From the NCBI RefSeq assembly GCF_047971665.1, contig NZ_JBKEAA010000011.1, positions 1-64,000 of the forward strand: 64,000 bases of DNA. The letters are read 5' to 3'. Below the pieces are notes generated by a model that was given only the letters and a program-made list of their open reading frames with translations, ran no database searches and had not been told where the DNA came from. Origin of the DNA: Castellaniella sp047971665 (GTDB lineage: Bacteria > Pseudomonadota > Gammaproteobacteria > Burkholderiales > Burkholderiaceae_B). The position numbers and the translations under genes were made by a program. How positions within the stretch are numbered: position 1 is the first letter of the stretch; every line of letters starts with the position of its first letter. Positions 16,666 to 25,341 of this stretch are shown piece after piece.

Positions 16666-17688
16666 TTACCTGGATTCGGACTTGCCGTCGTAGCGCTTCG
16701 TCCACTCGGACAAAATGGCCTCGCGATTGTTCGCCGACCAGCGCAGATCCTGCTTGACCAGTCGCGACTCATAATCGGCCGGGATGTGCGGATTCGGCTT
16801 GGCCACGCCCGGGTAGGCAACGACCGCGAAATTCTCTGCATACAGCTCGTTGGCGCTGCGGGAGGCTGCCCAGTCGGCCAGCCTGCGGGCCGCGTCCAGG
16901 TGCCTGGTGCCCTTCATGATGGCGGTGGCCTCCACGTCCCAGCCCAGGCCCTCGCTGGGGAACACCAGATCGATCGGCGCGCCGGCGGCCTTGCTCTTGG
17001 CCGCGCGATACTCAAACGAAATCCCGATCGGAAACTCGCCGGTGGCCGCCTGCTTGCAAGGTTTCGACCCGGAGTGGGTGTACTGGGCGATGTTGCGATG
17101 CAAAGCGTCCATGTAGGCCCACCCGCCCTGCTCGCCGAACAGCGTCAGCCAGGCCGTGACGTCGAAATAGCCCGTGCCGCTGGAGGCCGGGTTGGGCATC
17201 ACGATCCGCCCCCGGTATTCGGGCCGGGTCAGGTCCTGCCAGGTCGCGGGTTTCTTCAGGCCCAGCTTTTCGGCCTCGATGGTGTTGAAGCAGATCGTCG
17301 CCCCCCAGACATCCATGCCGACCCAGGCCGGGGGATTCGCGTCATCAACATAGGTCTTGTCCAGTTTGTCCACGCCTTGCGGCGCATAGGGCTGGAGCAT
17401 GCCTTCCTTGTCCAGCGCCAGCAGGGACGAAGCCGCCACGCCCATCACCACATCGGCCTGAGGCGCGGCCTTTTCCGCCAGCAGCTTGGCCGTGATGATG
17501 CCGGTGGAGTCCCGCACCCACTTGATCTTGATCCCTGGGACCTGCGCCTCGAACTGCCGCTGGTAAGCCTTGAGCTGATCGGCCTCCAGCGCGGTATACA
17601 CGGTGAGGGTGGTGTCGGCGGCCCAGGCCTGTGTCGCGCACAGGACGGCGATGCCGGCGAAGATTCGGGACAGGGTCGGTGTCTGCAT
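16666..17688 (-). CDS. 2-Aminoethylphosphonate ABC transporter substrate-binding protein
   Basis: 340 residues. The signal peptide ends at QAWA (about residue 23). The mature part is an iron(III)/phosphonate-type periplasmic binding protein (LTVYTALEADQ, VRDSTGIITAKL, NPASSGTGY). It is the first gene of the operon binding protein-ATPase-permease-phnW-phnX, a self-contained uptake and degradation route for the natural phosphonate ciliatine. No dedicated PhnR-type regulator adjoins it. Confidence 0.92.
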   Translation of the reverse strand: MQTPTLSRIFAGIAVLCATQAWAADTTLTVYTALEADQLKAYQRQFEAQVPGIKIKWVRDSTGIITAKLLAEKAAPQADVVMGVAASSLLALDKEGMLQPYAPQGVDKLDKTYVDDANPPAWVGMDVWGATICFNTIEAEKLGLKKPATWQDLTRPEYRGRIVMPNPASSGTGYFDVTAWLTLFGEQGGWAYMDALHRNIAQYTHSGSKPCKQAATGEFPIGISFEYRAAKSKAAGAPIDLVFPSEGLGWDVEATAIMKGTRHLDAARRLADWAASRSANELYAENFAVVAYPGVAKPNPHIPADYESRLVKQDLRWSANNREAILSEWTKRYDGKSESR

Positions 17689-17696
17689 GGAAATCC

Positions 17697-17729
17697 TTCT
17701 CTCTCGTGAAGCTCATTGACGAACGAGAA
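17697..17729 (-). promoter_or_regulatory. Imperfect palindrome in the leader of the phosphonate operon
   Basis: TTCTC-TC-TCGT and ACGA-AC-GAGAA pair around an 11-base loop just upstream of the binding-protein ATG (17688). A minus-strand TAGAAT further upstream (about 17732-17737) could be a -10. Operator or leader hairpin; not distinguishable from sequence. Confidence 0.35.
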
Positions 17730-17763
17730 GAATTCTAGGGATCGAATGTGACCGTCGTATGAC

Positions 17764-19284
17764 TCAGACCGTGGCCCCCATCTGCCATGGCGCGAACTCG
17801 TTCTGGCCATAGCCATGCAATTCGCTCTTGCTGCGAGTGCCGGAAGCGGTTTCCAGGATCAGGCGATAGATTTTCTCTCCCAACCCGTCAATCGTTTCCT
17901 GTCCGGTGATGATCGTTCCGCAGTTCAGATCGATATCCTCACTTTGCCGCTCCCAACAGGCATTGTTGGTGCTGAGCTTGAGCGAAGGCGCCGGCATGCA
18001 TCCATACGCTGATCCGCGGCCGGTCGTAAAACAGATGAGATTGGCCCCCGAAGCCACCTGCCCCGTCGCCGAAACCGGATCGAATCCTGGAGAATCCATG
18101 AACACGAGGCCTCGGGCACGGACCGGCTCGGCATAGCACAAGACATCGTTCAGATTGGTCGTGCCGGCCTTGGCAACCGCACCCAGGGATTTTTCCAGGA
18201 TGGTCGTCAAGCCGCCAGCCTTATTGCCGGCCGACGGATTGTTGTTCATCTCGGCATGATTGCGCATGCAGTAGTCCTTCCACCATTCGATCCGGGCGAC
18301 CAGTTTTGCGCCAACCTCGGGGCTGATCGCGCGCTGCGTCAGCAGATGCTCGGCGCCGTAGATTTCAGGCGTTTCGGACAGCATGGCCGTCCCCCCGGCC
18401 GCCACCAGGCGATCCACCGCCGCGCCCAGGGCAGGATTGGCCGTCACGCCCGAATAACCATCCGAGCCACCGCATTGAAGACCGATCACCAGGTGCGAAG
18501 CTGAAACCGGTTCTCGCTGTACCGCATTGGCAGCCGGCAGCATGTCCTGGATTCTGGCAATGCCCTGCGCAACCGCCTTGCCTGTGCCGCCGGCATCCTG
18601 AATTGAATAGGTATGCAGTTGCGGGCCCTCGCGCAGGTCTCCAGCCTCCATGACGCCGGAAATCTGGTTCGTCTCACAGCCCAGGCCAATCAGCAAAATG
18701 GAATAGAAGTTCACATGACGCGCATAGCCGGCCAGCGTCCTGCGCAGCGTATCGATGGCTTCGCCCTGAGGCGCCATGCCGCATCCAGTGGTGTGCGTCA
18801 GCGCCACGACACCGTCGACCCGAGGGTAGTCCCGCAAAGCGGCAGGATGGATATCCCGGCGAAAATGATCCGCCACGGCGCGCGCCACCGTCGCGGAACA
18901 GTTCACCGTCGTCAGGATACCGATGTAATTGCGGGTCGCCACGCGTCCGTCCGCCCGCCTCAAACCCATGAACCGATCCCGCGCGGGATCGACAGGCGAG
19001 TCCTTGGTTCGTTGGCTGAATTCATATTCACGACGCAGGTCAGCCATATGCAGGTTATGGACATGCACATGCTGACCGGCCTCTATATCACAGCTGGCCA
19101 TGCCGATCACCTGGCCATACCGGTAAACGGGACTGCCCGCGAGAATGGCCCGGGCGGCCAGCTTGTGTCCCGCTGGCACGAGTCCCCGGACCTCGACCTC
19201 CTGGACCTTGTCGCCACTCATGAGCTGCTCGGAGGCAATCAGGACGTTGTCCATCTCGTTCAGGCGGATGACATTCTTCTGCAT
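17764..19284 (-). CDS. UxaA-family sugar-acid dehydratase (altronate/galactarate dehydratase type)
   Basis: 506 residues. An N-terminal SAF domain (about 10-95) is followed by the UxaA/GarD catalytic part. Family marks: HTTGCGM, IGLGCETNQ, LQCGGSDGYSGVTANP, NPSAGNKAGG and FTTGRGSAYG. The stretch SETPEIYGAEHLL is closer to altronate dehydratase UxaA than to galactarate dehydratase GarD, but the true substrate is open. A GAGG ribosome site lies 6 bases before the ATG. It follows the GntR gene by 57 bases on the same strand and probably forms a gntR-uxaA unit. In this island it may act on a further aldonate beside L-fuconate. Confidence 0.8.
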   Translation of the reverse strand: MQKNVIRLNEMDNVLIASEQLMSGDKVQEVEVRGLVPAGHKLAARAILAGSPVYRYGQVIGMASCDIEAGQHVHVHNLHMADLRREYEFSQRTKDSPVDPARDRFMGLRRADGRVATRNYIGILTTVNCSATVARAVADHFRRDIHPAALRDYPRVDGVVALTHTTGCGMAPQGEAIDTLRRTLAGYARHVNFYSILLIGLGCETNQISGVMEAGDLREGPQLHTYSIQDAGGTGKAVAQGIARIQDMLPAANAVQREPVSASHLVIGLQCGGSDGYSGVTANPALGAAVDRLVAAGGTAMLSETPEIYGAEHLLTQRAISPEVGAKLVARIEWWKDYCMRNHAEMNNNPSAGNKAGGLTTILEKSLGAVAKAGTTNLNDVLCYAEPVRARGLVFMDSPGFDPVSATGQVASGANLICFTTGRGSAYGCMPAPSLKLSTNNACWERQSEDIDLNCGTIITGQETIDGLGEKIYRLILETASGTRSKSELHGYGQNEFAPWQMGATV

Positions 19285-19341
19285 AGAGGCCTCACAGGAA
19301 CACAGCGCCGGGCACAGCCGGCACAGTCGGAATGACCGGCA

Positions 19342-20100
19342 TCAACCGATGACAGCCATCAGGCGCGCATGCGCCCGCATCAGATGTCGATACATGGCGG
19401 CTTGTGCCTGCAGCGGGTCGCGTGTTGCAACCGCATCGTAGATTTCCTGGTGCTCCCGCACGGCATCCAGCCAGACGGACTCCGTATCGAACAGACGGTG
19501 CATGGAATCGCCAATCGGGGTGTAGCGTTGATCGAACAGTTCTTCGAGCGTCTGGATCAGCAGCCGGTTGCGGGTCGTGGAAGAAAGGGTGACGTGAAAC
19601 AGCCGGTCGGCGTTGGCCAGTGGTTTGTCCCCGGTGCGATCCCGCATGCTGACCGCTTGCCGCATGGCATCGACACTGTCGCCCAGTACCTTGAGCTGCT
19701 CGCGCGTGATGAACCGGGCGGCATGCGCGGCCACCCCGCCTTCCAGAAAATACCGGGTCTGGTTCACGTCTTTGGGGCTGTGTCCCATCAGGGCAATGCC
19801 ATGTTCGGCATCCGCATCAGGCGTCCCGGCGTCGGCCCCCTCATCGACGGCATCCCGCTTCAGGTAGATTCCCGACCCGACCCGGATCTCGATCTCACCC
19901 TGCAACTCCAGCACGATCAGCGCCTCGCGCAGGCTGGGCCGGGAGATCCTGAGCTGCTGCGCAAGCTCCCGCTCGGAAGGCAGCCGCGCGCCCTTGGGCA
20001 GATCCAATCGGTGAATTTCACGACGCAGCGCATCGGCCACCTGCATATAGCCCCGTGTGCGATCCACGACATGAATCGAAACATCCACCGTCTTTTCCAT
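19342..20100 (-). CDS. GntR/FadR-subfamily transcriptional regulator
   Basis: 252 residues. An N-terminal winged helix (about 12-78; LPSERELAQQL, SRPSLREAL) is followed by an all-helical FCD ligand domain with the metal-type histidines seen in UxuR/ExuR-like sugar-acid regulators. The start at 20100 has GGAGAGG 5 bases upstream, which decides it over longer frames. It is divergent from the transporter-fucD operon. Two copies of a CTGGT-ACCGGT operator lie between them, one inside its own promoter. Expected to sense an intermediate of sugar-acid breakdown. Confidence 0.88.
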   Translation of the reverse strand: MEKTVDVSIHVVDRTRGYMQVADALRREIHRLDLPKGARLPSERELAQQLRISRPSLREALIVLELQGEIEIRVGSGIYLKRDAVDEGADAGTPDADAEHGIALMGHSPKDVNQTRYFLEGGVAAHAARFITREQLKVLGDSVDAMRQAVSMRDRTGDKPLANADRLFHVTLSSTTRNRLLIQTLEELFDQRYTPIGDSMHRLFDTESVWLDAVREHQEIYDAVATRDPLQAQAAMYRHLMRAHARLMAVIG

Positions 20101-20140
20101 GAAACCTCTCCAATGCCTCGGCAAGATCCACCGACATGTC

Positions 20141-20201
20141 ATTTTATCTGGTCTGACCGGTATGACACAAATAAGGGAAATCCACAACTGGTTTTACCGG
20201 T
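20141..20201. promoter_or_regulatory. Twin GntR/FadR-type operators and gntR promoter
   Basis: Two near-identical 14-mers, CTGGTCTGACCGGT (20148-20161) and CTGGTTTTACCGGT (20188-20201), lie in the same orientation, start 40 bases apart and are each imperfectly palindromic (TGGT-N3-ACC). This is the FadR-subfamily operator style. On the minus strand, -35 TTGTGT (20165-20170) and -10 TAAAAT (20141-20146) frame site 1, so binding would block gntR. Site 2 is placed to control the divergent transporter-fucD operon. Confidence 0.65.
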
Positions 20202-20272
20202 CAGTCCTTTTAGACTATCACCCGTCATCGAAATCTTTTCACGGCTGGATGCCGGTCAGCGAGACCCGGAGC

Positions 20273-20956
20273 ATGACTTATCAATTCGATTTCGGCGCAG
20301 TGTTGCAATACTGGCCGATGTTCCTCCAAGGGGTGGAAACCACACTCCTGATGTCGTTCTGGTCCACCCTGGCCGGCTTCATCATGGGGGTGGGCTGCGC
20401 CATCACCCGCAGTTCCGGCGGCCCGCTACTGAGGCGCATCGTGGGCACCTATGTCGAAATCATCCGCAACACCCCGCTCATCATTCAAAGCTATTTCCTG
20501 ATCTTCGGCCTGTCCAGCGTCGGGATCACCTTGTCGATCCTGACGGGCGCCATTCTGGCCCTGGTCATCAACATCACGGCCTATACCTGCGAGATCGTGC
20601 GCGCCGGAATCGAATCCGTCCCCCGCAGCCAGCGTGAGGCCGGCGAGTGCCTGGGTCTGTCTCCCCTCCAGGTTTACTGGCACATCATCCTCGTGCCCGC
20701 CCTGGAGCGCGTCTACCCCGCCCTGACCAGTCAGTTCGTGCTGCTCATGCTGGTCACCAGCCTGCTGTCCGCCGTGGGCACGGAAGATCTGTTCGGCATT
20801 TCAGGCAACATCCAGGCACTGACCTTTCGTAATTTTGAGGTTTTCCTTGTGCTGTGGGTGGTGTATCTGGCCATGTCGGCCCTGGTCCGCGGCGCCTTCG
20901 CGCTGGCTGGCAAGTTCCTGTTCATCCGCAAGCGCAAGCTTGGCACTTCGCTCTAG
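20273..20956 (+). CDS. Amino-acid-type ABC transporter permease
   Basis: 227 residues, HisM/GlnP family. About five hydrophobic helices and the EAA loop REAGECLGLS. The start is the ATG of MTYQFDFG; the only purine-rich stretch, GGAG, lies unusually close, so the start is not certain. First gene of a five-gene plus-strand operon (two permeases, ATPase, binding protein, L-fuconate dehydratase). The linkage suggests this polar-amino-acid-like importer carries a sugar acid. Confidence 0.85.
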   Translation: MTYQFDFGAVLQYWPMFLQGVETTLLMSFWSTLAGFIMGVGCAITRSSGGPLLRRIVGTYVEIIRNTPLIIQSYFLIFGLSSVGITLSILTGAILALVINITAYTCEIVRAGIESVPRSQREAGECLGLSPLQVYWHIILVPALERVYPALTSQFVLLMLVTSLLSAVGTEDLFGISGNIQALTFRNFEVFLVLWVVYLAMSALVRGAFALAGKFLFIRKRKLGTSL

Positions 20957-20964
20957 GTCCTCCC

Positions 20965-21612
20965 ATGAATCACGAACAAATCCTGTATCTGCTGGCCGGC
21001 GCCGGGGGAACCGTGCTGCTCTCCGTCCTGACCTTTGTCTGCTCGGCGCTGCTTGGTCTGGGCGTCGCCCTGATGCGCATCTCTGACAACCGGACCATCA
21101 AGGGTGCCGCCTTCGGTTATATCAACATGATCCAGGGCACCCCGCTGCTGGTGATCATGGGCATCTGCTTTTACGGCCCCTCCATCCTGGGAGCCACCGA
21201 AACACCACCACTGTTTGCCGCCGTCCTGGCACTGACCATCCACGCCGCCGCGTTTCTCGGCGAAATCTGGCGAGGCTGCATCCAATCCGTGCCCCGCAAT
21301 CAATGGGAGGCTGCGGAATGTCTTGGCCTGAACCGGGTTCAGCGCATGTTCAAGGTCGTTCTTCCTCAAGCGCTGCGCATCGCCACGCCCCCGACTGTGG
21401 GTTTCATGGTGCAGATCGTCAAAAACACCTCATTCGCCTCTCTGGTCATCGGATTTGCCGAGCTCTCCTATAACGCCAAGATCCTCAACAACTCGACCTT
21501 CAAGCCCTTCCTCTACTTTGGCGCAGCGGCGGTTCTGTATTTCTTTATCTGCTATCCCCTGTCCTGGTTCAGTCTCCGGCTCGAACGCAAGCTGACCATC
21601 GCGCAAGACTGA
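20965..21612 (+). CDS. Amino-acid-type ABC transporter permease
   Basis: 215 residues, second permease of the pair, with the EAA-loop motif WEAAECLGLNRVQ and the family segment QGTPLLVIMG. It starts 8 bases after the first permease gene. Forms the membrane channel with the preceding gene product. Substrate inferred from the fucD context only. Confidence 0.87.
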   Translation: MNHEQILYLLAGAGGTVLLSVLTFVCSALLGLGVALMRISDNRTIKGAAFGYINMIQGTPLLVIMGICFYGPSILGATETPPLFAAVLALTIHAAAFLGEIWRGCIQSVPRNQWEAAECLGLNRVQRMFKVVLPQALRIATPPTVGFMVQIVKNTSFASLVIGFAELSYNAKILNNSTFKPFLYFGAAAVLYFFICYPLSWFSLRLERKLTIAQD

Positions 21613-21643
21613 GACGAGCCCTGGATCATCGAAGGAGTTCTCC

Positions 21644-22378
21644 ATGACCGAAATCGTCCGTCTGAGCAATGTCCACAAAAGATTCGGCAACAACCATGTC
21701 CTGAAAGGCATCGACCTCAGCATCCAGAAGGGCGAGATCGTGGCCATCATCGGCCAGAGCGGCTCTGGCAAAAGCACCGCCCTGCGCTGCATGGACCACC
21801 TGGAAATCATCGATCTGGGAGAAATCACCGTCTGCGGGCACGCCTTCGGCACGGGCATCTCCAGCACCAACCTCAAGCAACTGCGCCAGGACGTGGGGAT
21901 CGTGTTCCAGAGCTACAACCTGTTCCCGCACCTGACCGTCGAGCAGAACATCACACTGGCGCCGCGTTCCGTGCGCAAACTTCCGATCGAACAGGCCCGC
22001 AAGATCGCCGCGGACGTCCTTGCCCAGGTCGGGCTGAGCGACAAGACGCATTTCTATCCCGAGCAGCTTTCGGGCGGGCAGCAGCAGCGCGTCGCGATCG
22101 CCCGGTCTCTGGCCATGGACCCACAGCTGATGCTGTTCGATGAAGTGACATCGGCACTGGATCCGCAGTTGACCGGTGAAGTTCTCCGGGTGATCGAAAA
22201 ACTGGCCGCAGGCGGCATGACCATGGTTCTGGTCACCCACGAAATGGCTTTCGCGATGAAAGTCGCCCATCGGGTGATCTTCATGCACGAAGGCCGGATT
22301 CACGAACAGGGGAGCGCCGAAATCCTGCGCCACCCCAAAACCTCCGAACTGCAGCAGTTCGTCAGCAACGGACTCTGA
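21644..22378 (+). CDS. Amino-acid-type ABC transporter ATP-binding protein
   Basis: 244 residues with a strong ribosome site (GAAGGAG). Walker A GQSGSGKST, Q-loop FQSYNLFPH, signature LSGGQQQR, Walker B LMLFDEVTSALDP (E followed by V instead of the common P) and H-loop VTHEMAFA. GlnQ/HisP class. Energises the two permeases encoded just upstream. Confidence 0.9.
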   Translation: MTEIVRLSNVHKRFGNNHVLKGIDLSIQKGEIVAIIGQSGSGKSTALRCMDHLEIIDLGEITVCGHAFGTGISSTNLKQLRQDVGIVFQSYNLFPHLTVEQNITLAPRSVRKLPIEQARKIAADVLAQVGLSDKTHFYPEQLSGGQQQRVAIARSLAMDPQLMLFDEVTSALDPQLTGEVLRVIEKLAAGGMTMVLVTHEMAFAMKVAHRVIFMHEGRIHEQGSAEILRHPKTSELQQFVSNGL

Positions 22379-22427
22379 CCAGCCCGGCGCCCGCAAGGCG
22401 CCGACCCTAACCACAGGAGACATCATC

Positions 22428-23252
22428 ATGACCTCTGCATTTCATCTGCGGCGCGGCGTGGCCGCTCTGGCCCTCGGCGCCGCCACATTGCTGGCCGCTG
22501 CAACGCCTGCGCAGGCCAACACACTGGAACAGATCCAGAAGAACAAGACCCTGCGTGTGGCCATCGACCTCAACGCGCCCCCTTATGGCATGAAAGACGC
22601 CAATCTGAAGGAAGTCGGCTCAGACGTCGAAACCGCGAACCTGCTGGCCAAAGAACTCGGTGTCCAGCTGAAAATCGTCCCCACCACGCAAGCCAACCGC
22701 ATTCCGTTCCTGCTGACGAACAAGGCCGACGTGGTGATTTCCAGCCTGACGATCACGCCACAACGTCAAGAAGTGATCGATTTCACCATCCCCTATGCCG
22801 CCATTCAGTCGATCATCGCCGCCCCCGAAAGCGAATCGATCTCCTCGATCAAAGATCTGGCCGGAAAAACGGTCATGACCGCGCGCGGCACGACCAATGA
22901 TGCCAACGTCACCAAACTGGCTCCCGCCGGCACGGATATCGTGCGATTCGAAAACGACGCCACCGCCATGACCGCCGTCACCAGTGGCCGGGGCAACATC
23001 TATTCAGGCGCGCCGGCGATCATCAAATCGCTGAACAAGCAACTTGCAGAAAGCGGCAAGCCGCCCCTGGTCACCAAGGTCGTCATGGCCACTTCCATGC
23101 TGGGTCTGGGCGTCGCCAAGAAAAACCCCGAACTGCTCGAAAAGCTCAACGAACTGATCCGCAAGACGCTCAAGAGCGGCGAACTCAATACCATCTACAA
23201 AAAATACCACGGTGCCGATCTGCCGTCTGACGTCATGGCCGAAGGCAAATAG
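22428..23252 (+). CDS. ABC transporter substrate-binding protein, family 3
   Basis: 274 residues. Signal peptide ending at AQA (about residue 30), then an SBP_bac_3 fold (LRVAIDLNAPPYG, ADVVISSLTITPQR, GTTNDANVTK). It begins 49 bases after the ATPase gene with AGGAGA upstream. Presumed periplasmic receptor for L-fuconate or a related aldonate, because the next gene, 11 bases on, is L-fuconate dehydratase. An amino-acid ligand cannot be excluded. Confidence 0.88.
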   Translation: MTSAFHLRRGVAALALGAATLLAAATPAQANTLEQIQKNKTLRVAIDLNAPPYGMKDANLKEVGSDVETANLLAKELGVQLKIVPTTQANRIPFLLTNKADVVISSLTITPQRQEVIDFTIPYAAIQSIIAAPESESISSIKDLAGKTVMTARGTTNDANVTKLAPAGTDIVRFENDATAMTAVTSGRGNIYSGAPAIIKSLNKQLAESGKPPLVTKVVMATSMLGLGVAKKNPELLEKLNELIRKTLKSGELNTIYKKYHGADLPSDVMAEGK

Positions 23253-23263
23253 GCGGATTGGAC

Positions 23264-24550
23264 ATGACCCTCATTCAATCCATTGAAGCACTGGATATCC
23301 GCTTTCCGACATCCGAGCATCTGGACGGCTCGGATGCCATGAACCCGGACCCGGACTATTCCGCCGCCTACGCTATCCTGCACACGGATGTTGATGGACT
23401 GGAAGGCCATGGCCTGACCTTCACGATCGGACGCGGCACGGAAATCTGCTGCGCCGCGATCGATGCCCTGAAATCAAGGCTGATTGGCCTGGATCTGGCA
23501 TGGATCACTGAGGACATGGGGCGGTTCTGGCGCCATATGACCTCGGACAGTCAGTTGCGCTGGATCGGACCCGACAAGGGGGCCATCCATATGGCCACAG
23601 CGGCGCTGGTCAATGCCGTCTGGGACCTCTGGGCCAAAGCAGAAGGCAAGCCTGTCTGGCGACTCGTCGCCGACATGTCACCGGAACAGCTCGTCCGGGT
23701 GATCGATTTCCGCTACATCACCGATTGCATCACACCGGACGAGGCGCTCCAGCTGCTGCAACAGAGGGCCGTCGGCAAGGCCGAGCGGCTGCAATCGCTC
23801 GAACGCGAAGGCTATCCCTGCTATACAACCTCCGCGGGATGGCTGGGCTATGACGACGAAAAACTGCGGCGTCTTGCAACCGAGGCCGTGCAGGCGGGCT
23901 TCTCGCACATCAAGCTCAAGGTAGGGCGCGATCTGCAAGACGACATCCGCCGGGTGCGGATCGCACGCGAGGTCCTGGGCGACGACCGTCACCTGATGAT
24001 CGACGCCAATCAGGTCTGGGAAGTCGATCAGGCCATCCCATGGCTGGAACAACTGGCCTTCGCCAGACCCTGGTTCATCGAGGAGCCGACCAGTCCCGAT
24101 GATGTCGCAGGCCATCGGCGTATCCGCCAGGCCATGCGGGGGCGCATGCAGGTCGCCACCGGCGAAATGTGCCAGAACCGCGTCCTGTTCAAGCAGTTCA
24201 TGATGGAATCGGCCGTGGATGTGGTGCAGATCGATGCCTGCCGGCTCGGTGGCGTCAATGAAGTGCTGGCTGTCATGCTGATGGCGGCCAAACTGGGGCT
24301 GAAGGTCTGCCCTCATGCGGGCGGTGTGGGCTTGTGCGAATACGTCCAGCACCTGTCGATGATCGACTATCTGTGCTTTGCCGCCACCAAGGAGGGGCGT
24401 GTCATCGAATACGTCGATCACCTGCACGAGCACTTTGTCGACCCTTGCCGGATTCAACGGGCGGCCTACATGCCGCCAACCCGCCCCGGCTATTCGATCG
24501 AGATGAAGCGTGAATCGCTCGAACGCTACCGGTTCCGCCCCGGTCAGTGA
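23264..24550 (+). CDS. fucD: L-fuconate dehydratase
   Basis: 428 residues, mandelate-racemase group of the enolase superfamily. Converts L-fuconate to 2-keto-3-deoxy-L-fuconate. The FucD hallmark IRFPTSEHLDGSDAMNPDPD starts near residue 11. Catalytic motifs are HIKLKVG (Lys pair), MIDANQVW (Asp), FIEEPTSP (Glu), ATGEMC (Glu) and CPHAGGVG (His). The ATG at 23264 is chosen because AGGCGG lies 7 bases upstream; a TTG two codons earlier is weaker. The gene ends 7 bases inside the end of the converging ATPase gene of the second transporter. Confidence 0.92.
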   Translation: MTLIQSIEALDIRFPTSEHLDGSDAMNPDPDYSAAYAILHTDVDGLEGHGLTFTIGRGTEICCAAIDALKSRLIGLDLAWITEDMGRFWRHMTSDSQLRWIGPDKGAIHMATAALVNAVWDLWAKAEGKPVWRLVADMSPEQLVRVIDFRYITDCITPDEALQLLQQRAVGKAERLQSLEREGYPCYTTSAGWLGYDDEKLRRLATEAVQAGFSHIKLKVGRDLQDDIRRVRIAREVLGDDRHLMIDANQVWEVDQAIPWLEQLAFARPWFIEEPTSPDDVAGHRRIRQAMRGRMQVATGEMCQNRVLFKQFMMESAVDVVQIDACRLGGVNEVLAVMLMAAKLGLKVCPHAGGVGLCEYVQHLSMIDYLCFAATKEGRVIEYVDHLHEHFVDPCRIQRAAYMPPTRPGYSIEMKRESLERYRFRPGQ

Positions 24551-25299
24551 CTCAGGATCTGCCCGAGGAACGCCTGGGCCTTGGGGTGCCGGGGCGCGCC
24601 AAAGAACCGGTCGGGCGATGCCTGCTCGAGGATCTGGCCGTCCGCCATGAAAATGACGCGATCGGCCACGCTGCGCGCGAAGCCCATCTCGTGCGTGACG
24701 CACAGCATGGTGATGCCGTCAGAGGCCAGTTCGATCATCGTGTCCAGCACCTCCTTGACCATCTCAGGGTCCAGGGCCGAGGTCGGCTCGTCGAACAGCA
24801 TGATCTCGGGCTTCATGCACAGGGCGCGCGCAATCGCCACACGCTGCTGCTGACCGCCCGAGAGCTGGCTGGGATACTTGCCGGCCTGATCAGGAATGCG
24901 TACACGCGACAGATAGTGCATGGCGACCTCGCGCGCCGCAGCCTTGTCCAGCCCCTGCGACTTCATCGGCGAGAGCACACAATTCTCCAGCACCGTCAGG
25001 TGCGGGAACAGATTGAACTGCTGGAACACCATGCCGACATGACGCCGGATCTTCTCGGCGTTGTGACGGTCGCCGGTGATGTCGATCCCGGCCACGGTGA
25101 TGTGCCCCTGCTGGATCGTCTCCAGACCATTGATGCAGCGGATCAGGGTTGACTTGCCGGAACCGGACGGCCCGCAGATGACGATACGCTCACCGGCGGC
25201 CACATCGAGATTGATGTCCTGGAGCACCTTGAACTGGCCGTACCATTTCTCGACACCGGCGAACTGGACGATGGGCTGATTGTCTTTCATGAGCGGCAA
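24544..25299 (-). CDS. Amino-acid-type ABC transporter ATP-binding protein (second transporter)
   Basis: 251 residues, GlnQ class. Walker A GPSGSGKST, Q-loop FQQFNLFPH, signature LSGGQQQR, Walker B IMLFDEPTSALDP, H-loop VTHEMGFA. It is the last gene of the minus-strand operon SDR-hydrolase-permease-permease-binding protein-ATPase, which meets the fucD operon tail to tail. It differs clearly from the ATPase at 21644, so it is not a recent tandem copy. Confidence 0.9.
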   Translation of the reverse strand: MPLMKDNQPIVQFAGVEKWYGQFKVLQDINLDVAAGERIVICGPSGSGKSTLIRCINGLETIQQGHITVAGIDITGDRHNAEKIRRHVGMVFQQFNLFPHLTVLENCVLSPMKSQGLDKAAAREVAMHYLSRVRIPDQAGKYPSQLSGGQQQRVAIARALCMKPEIMLFDEPTSALDPEMVKEVLDTMIELASDGITMLCVTHEMGFARSVADRVIFMADGQILEQASPDRFFGAPRHPKAQAFLGQILSH

Positions 25300-25341
25300 T
25301 CCGGAGGCGGCGCGCGAACGATCACGCGCCGCGACAAGAGG

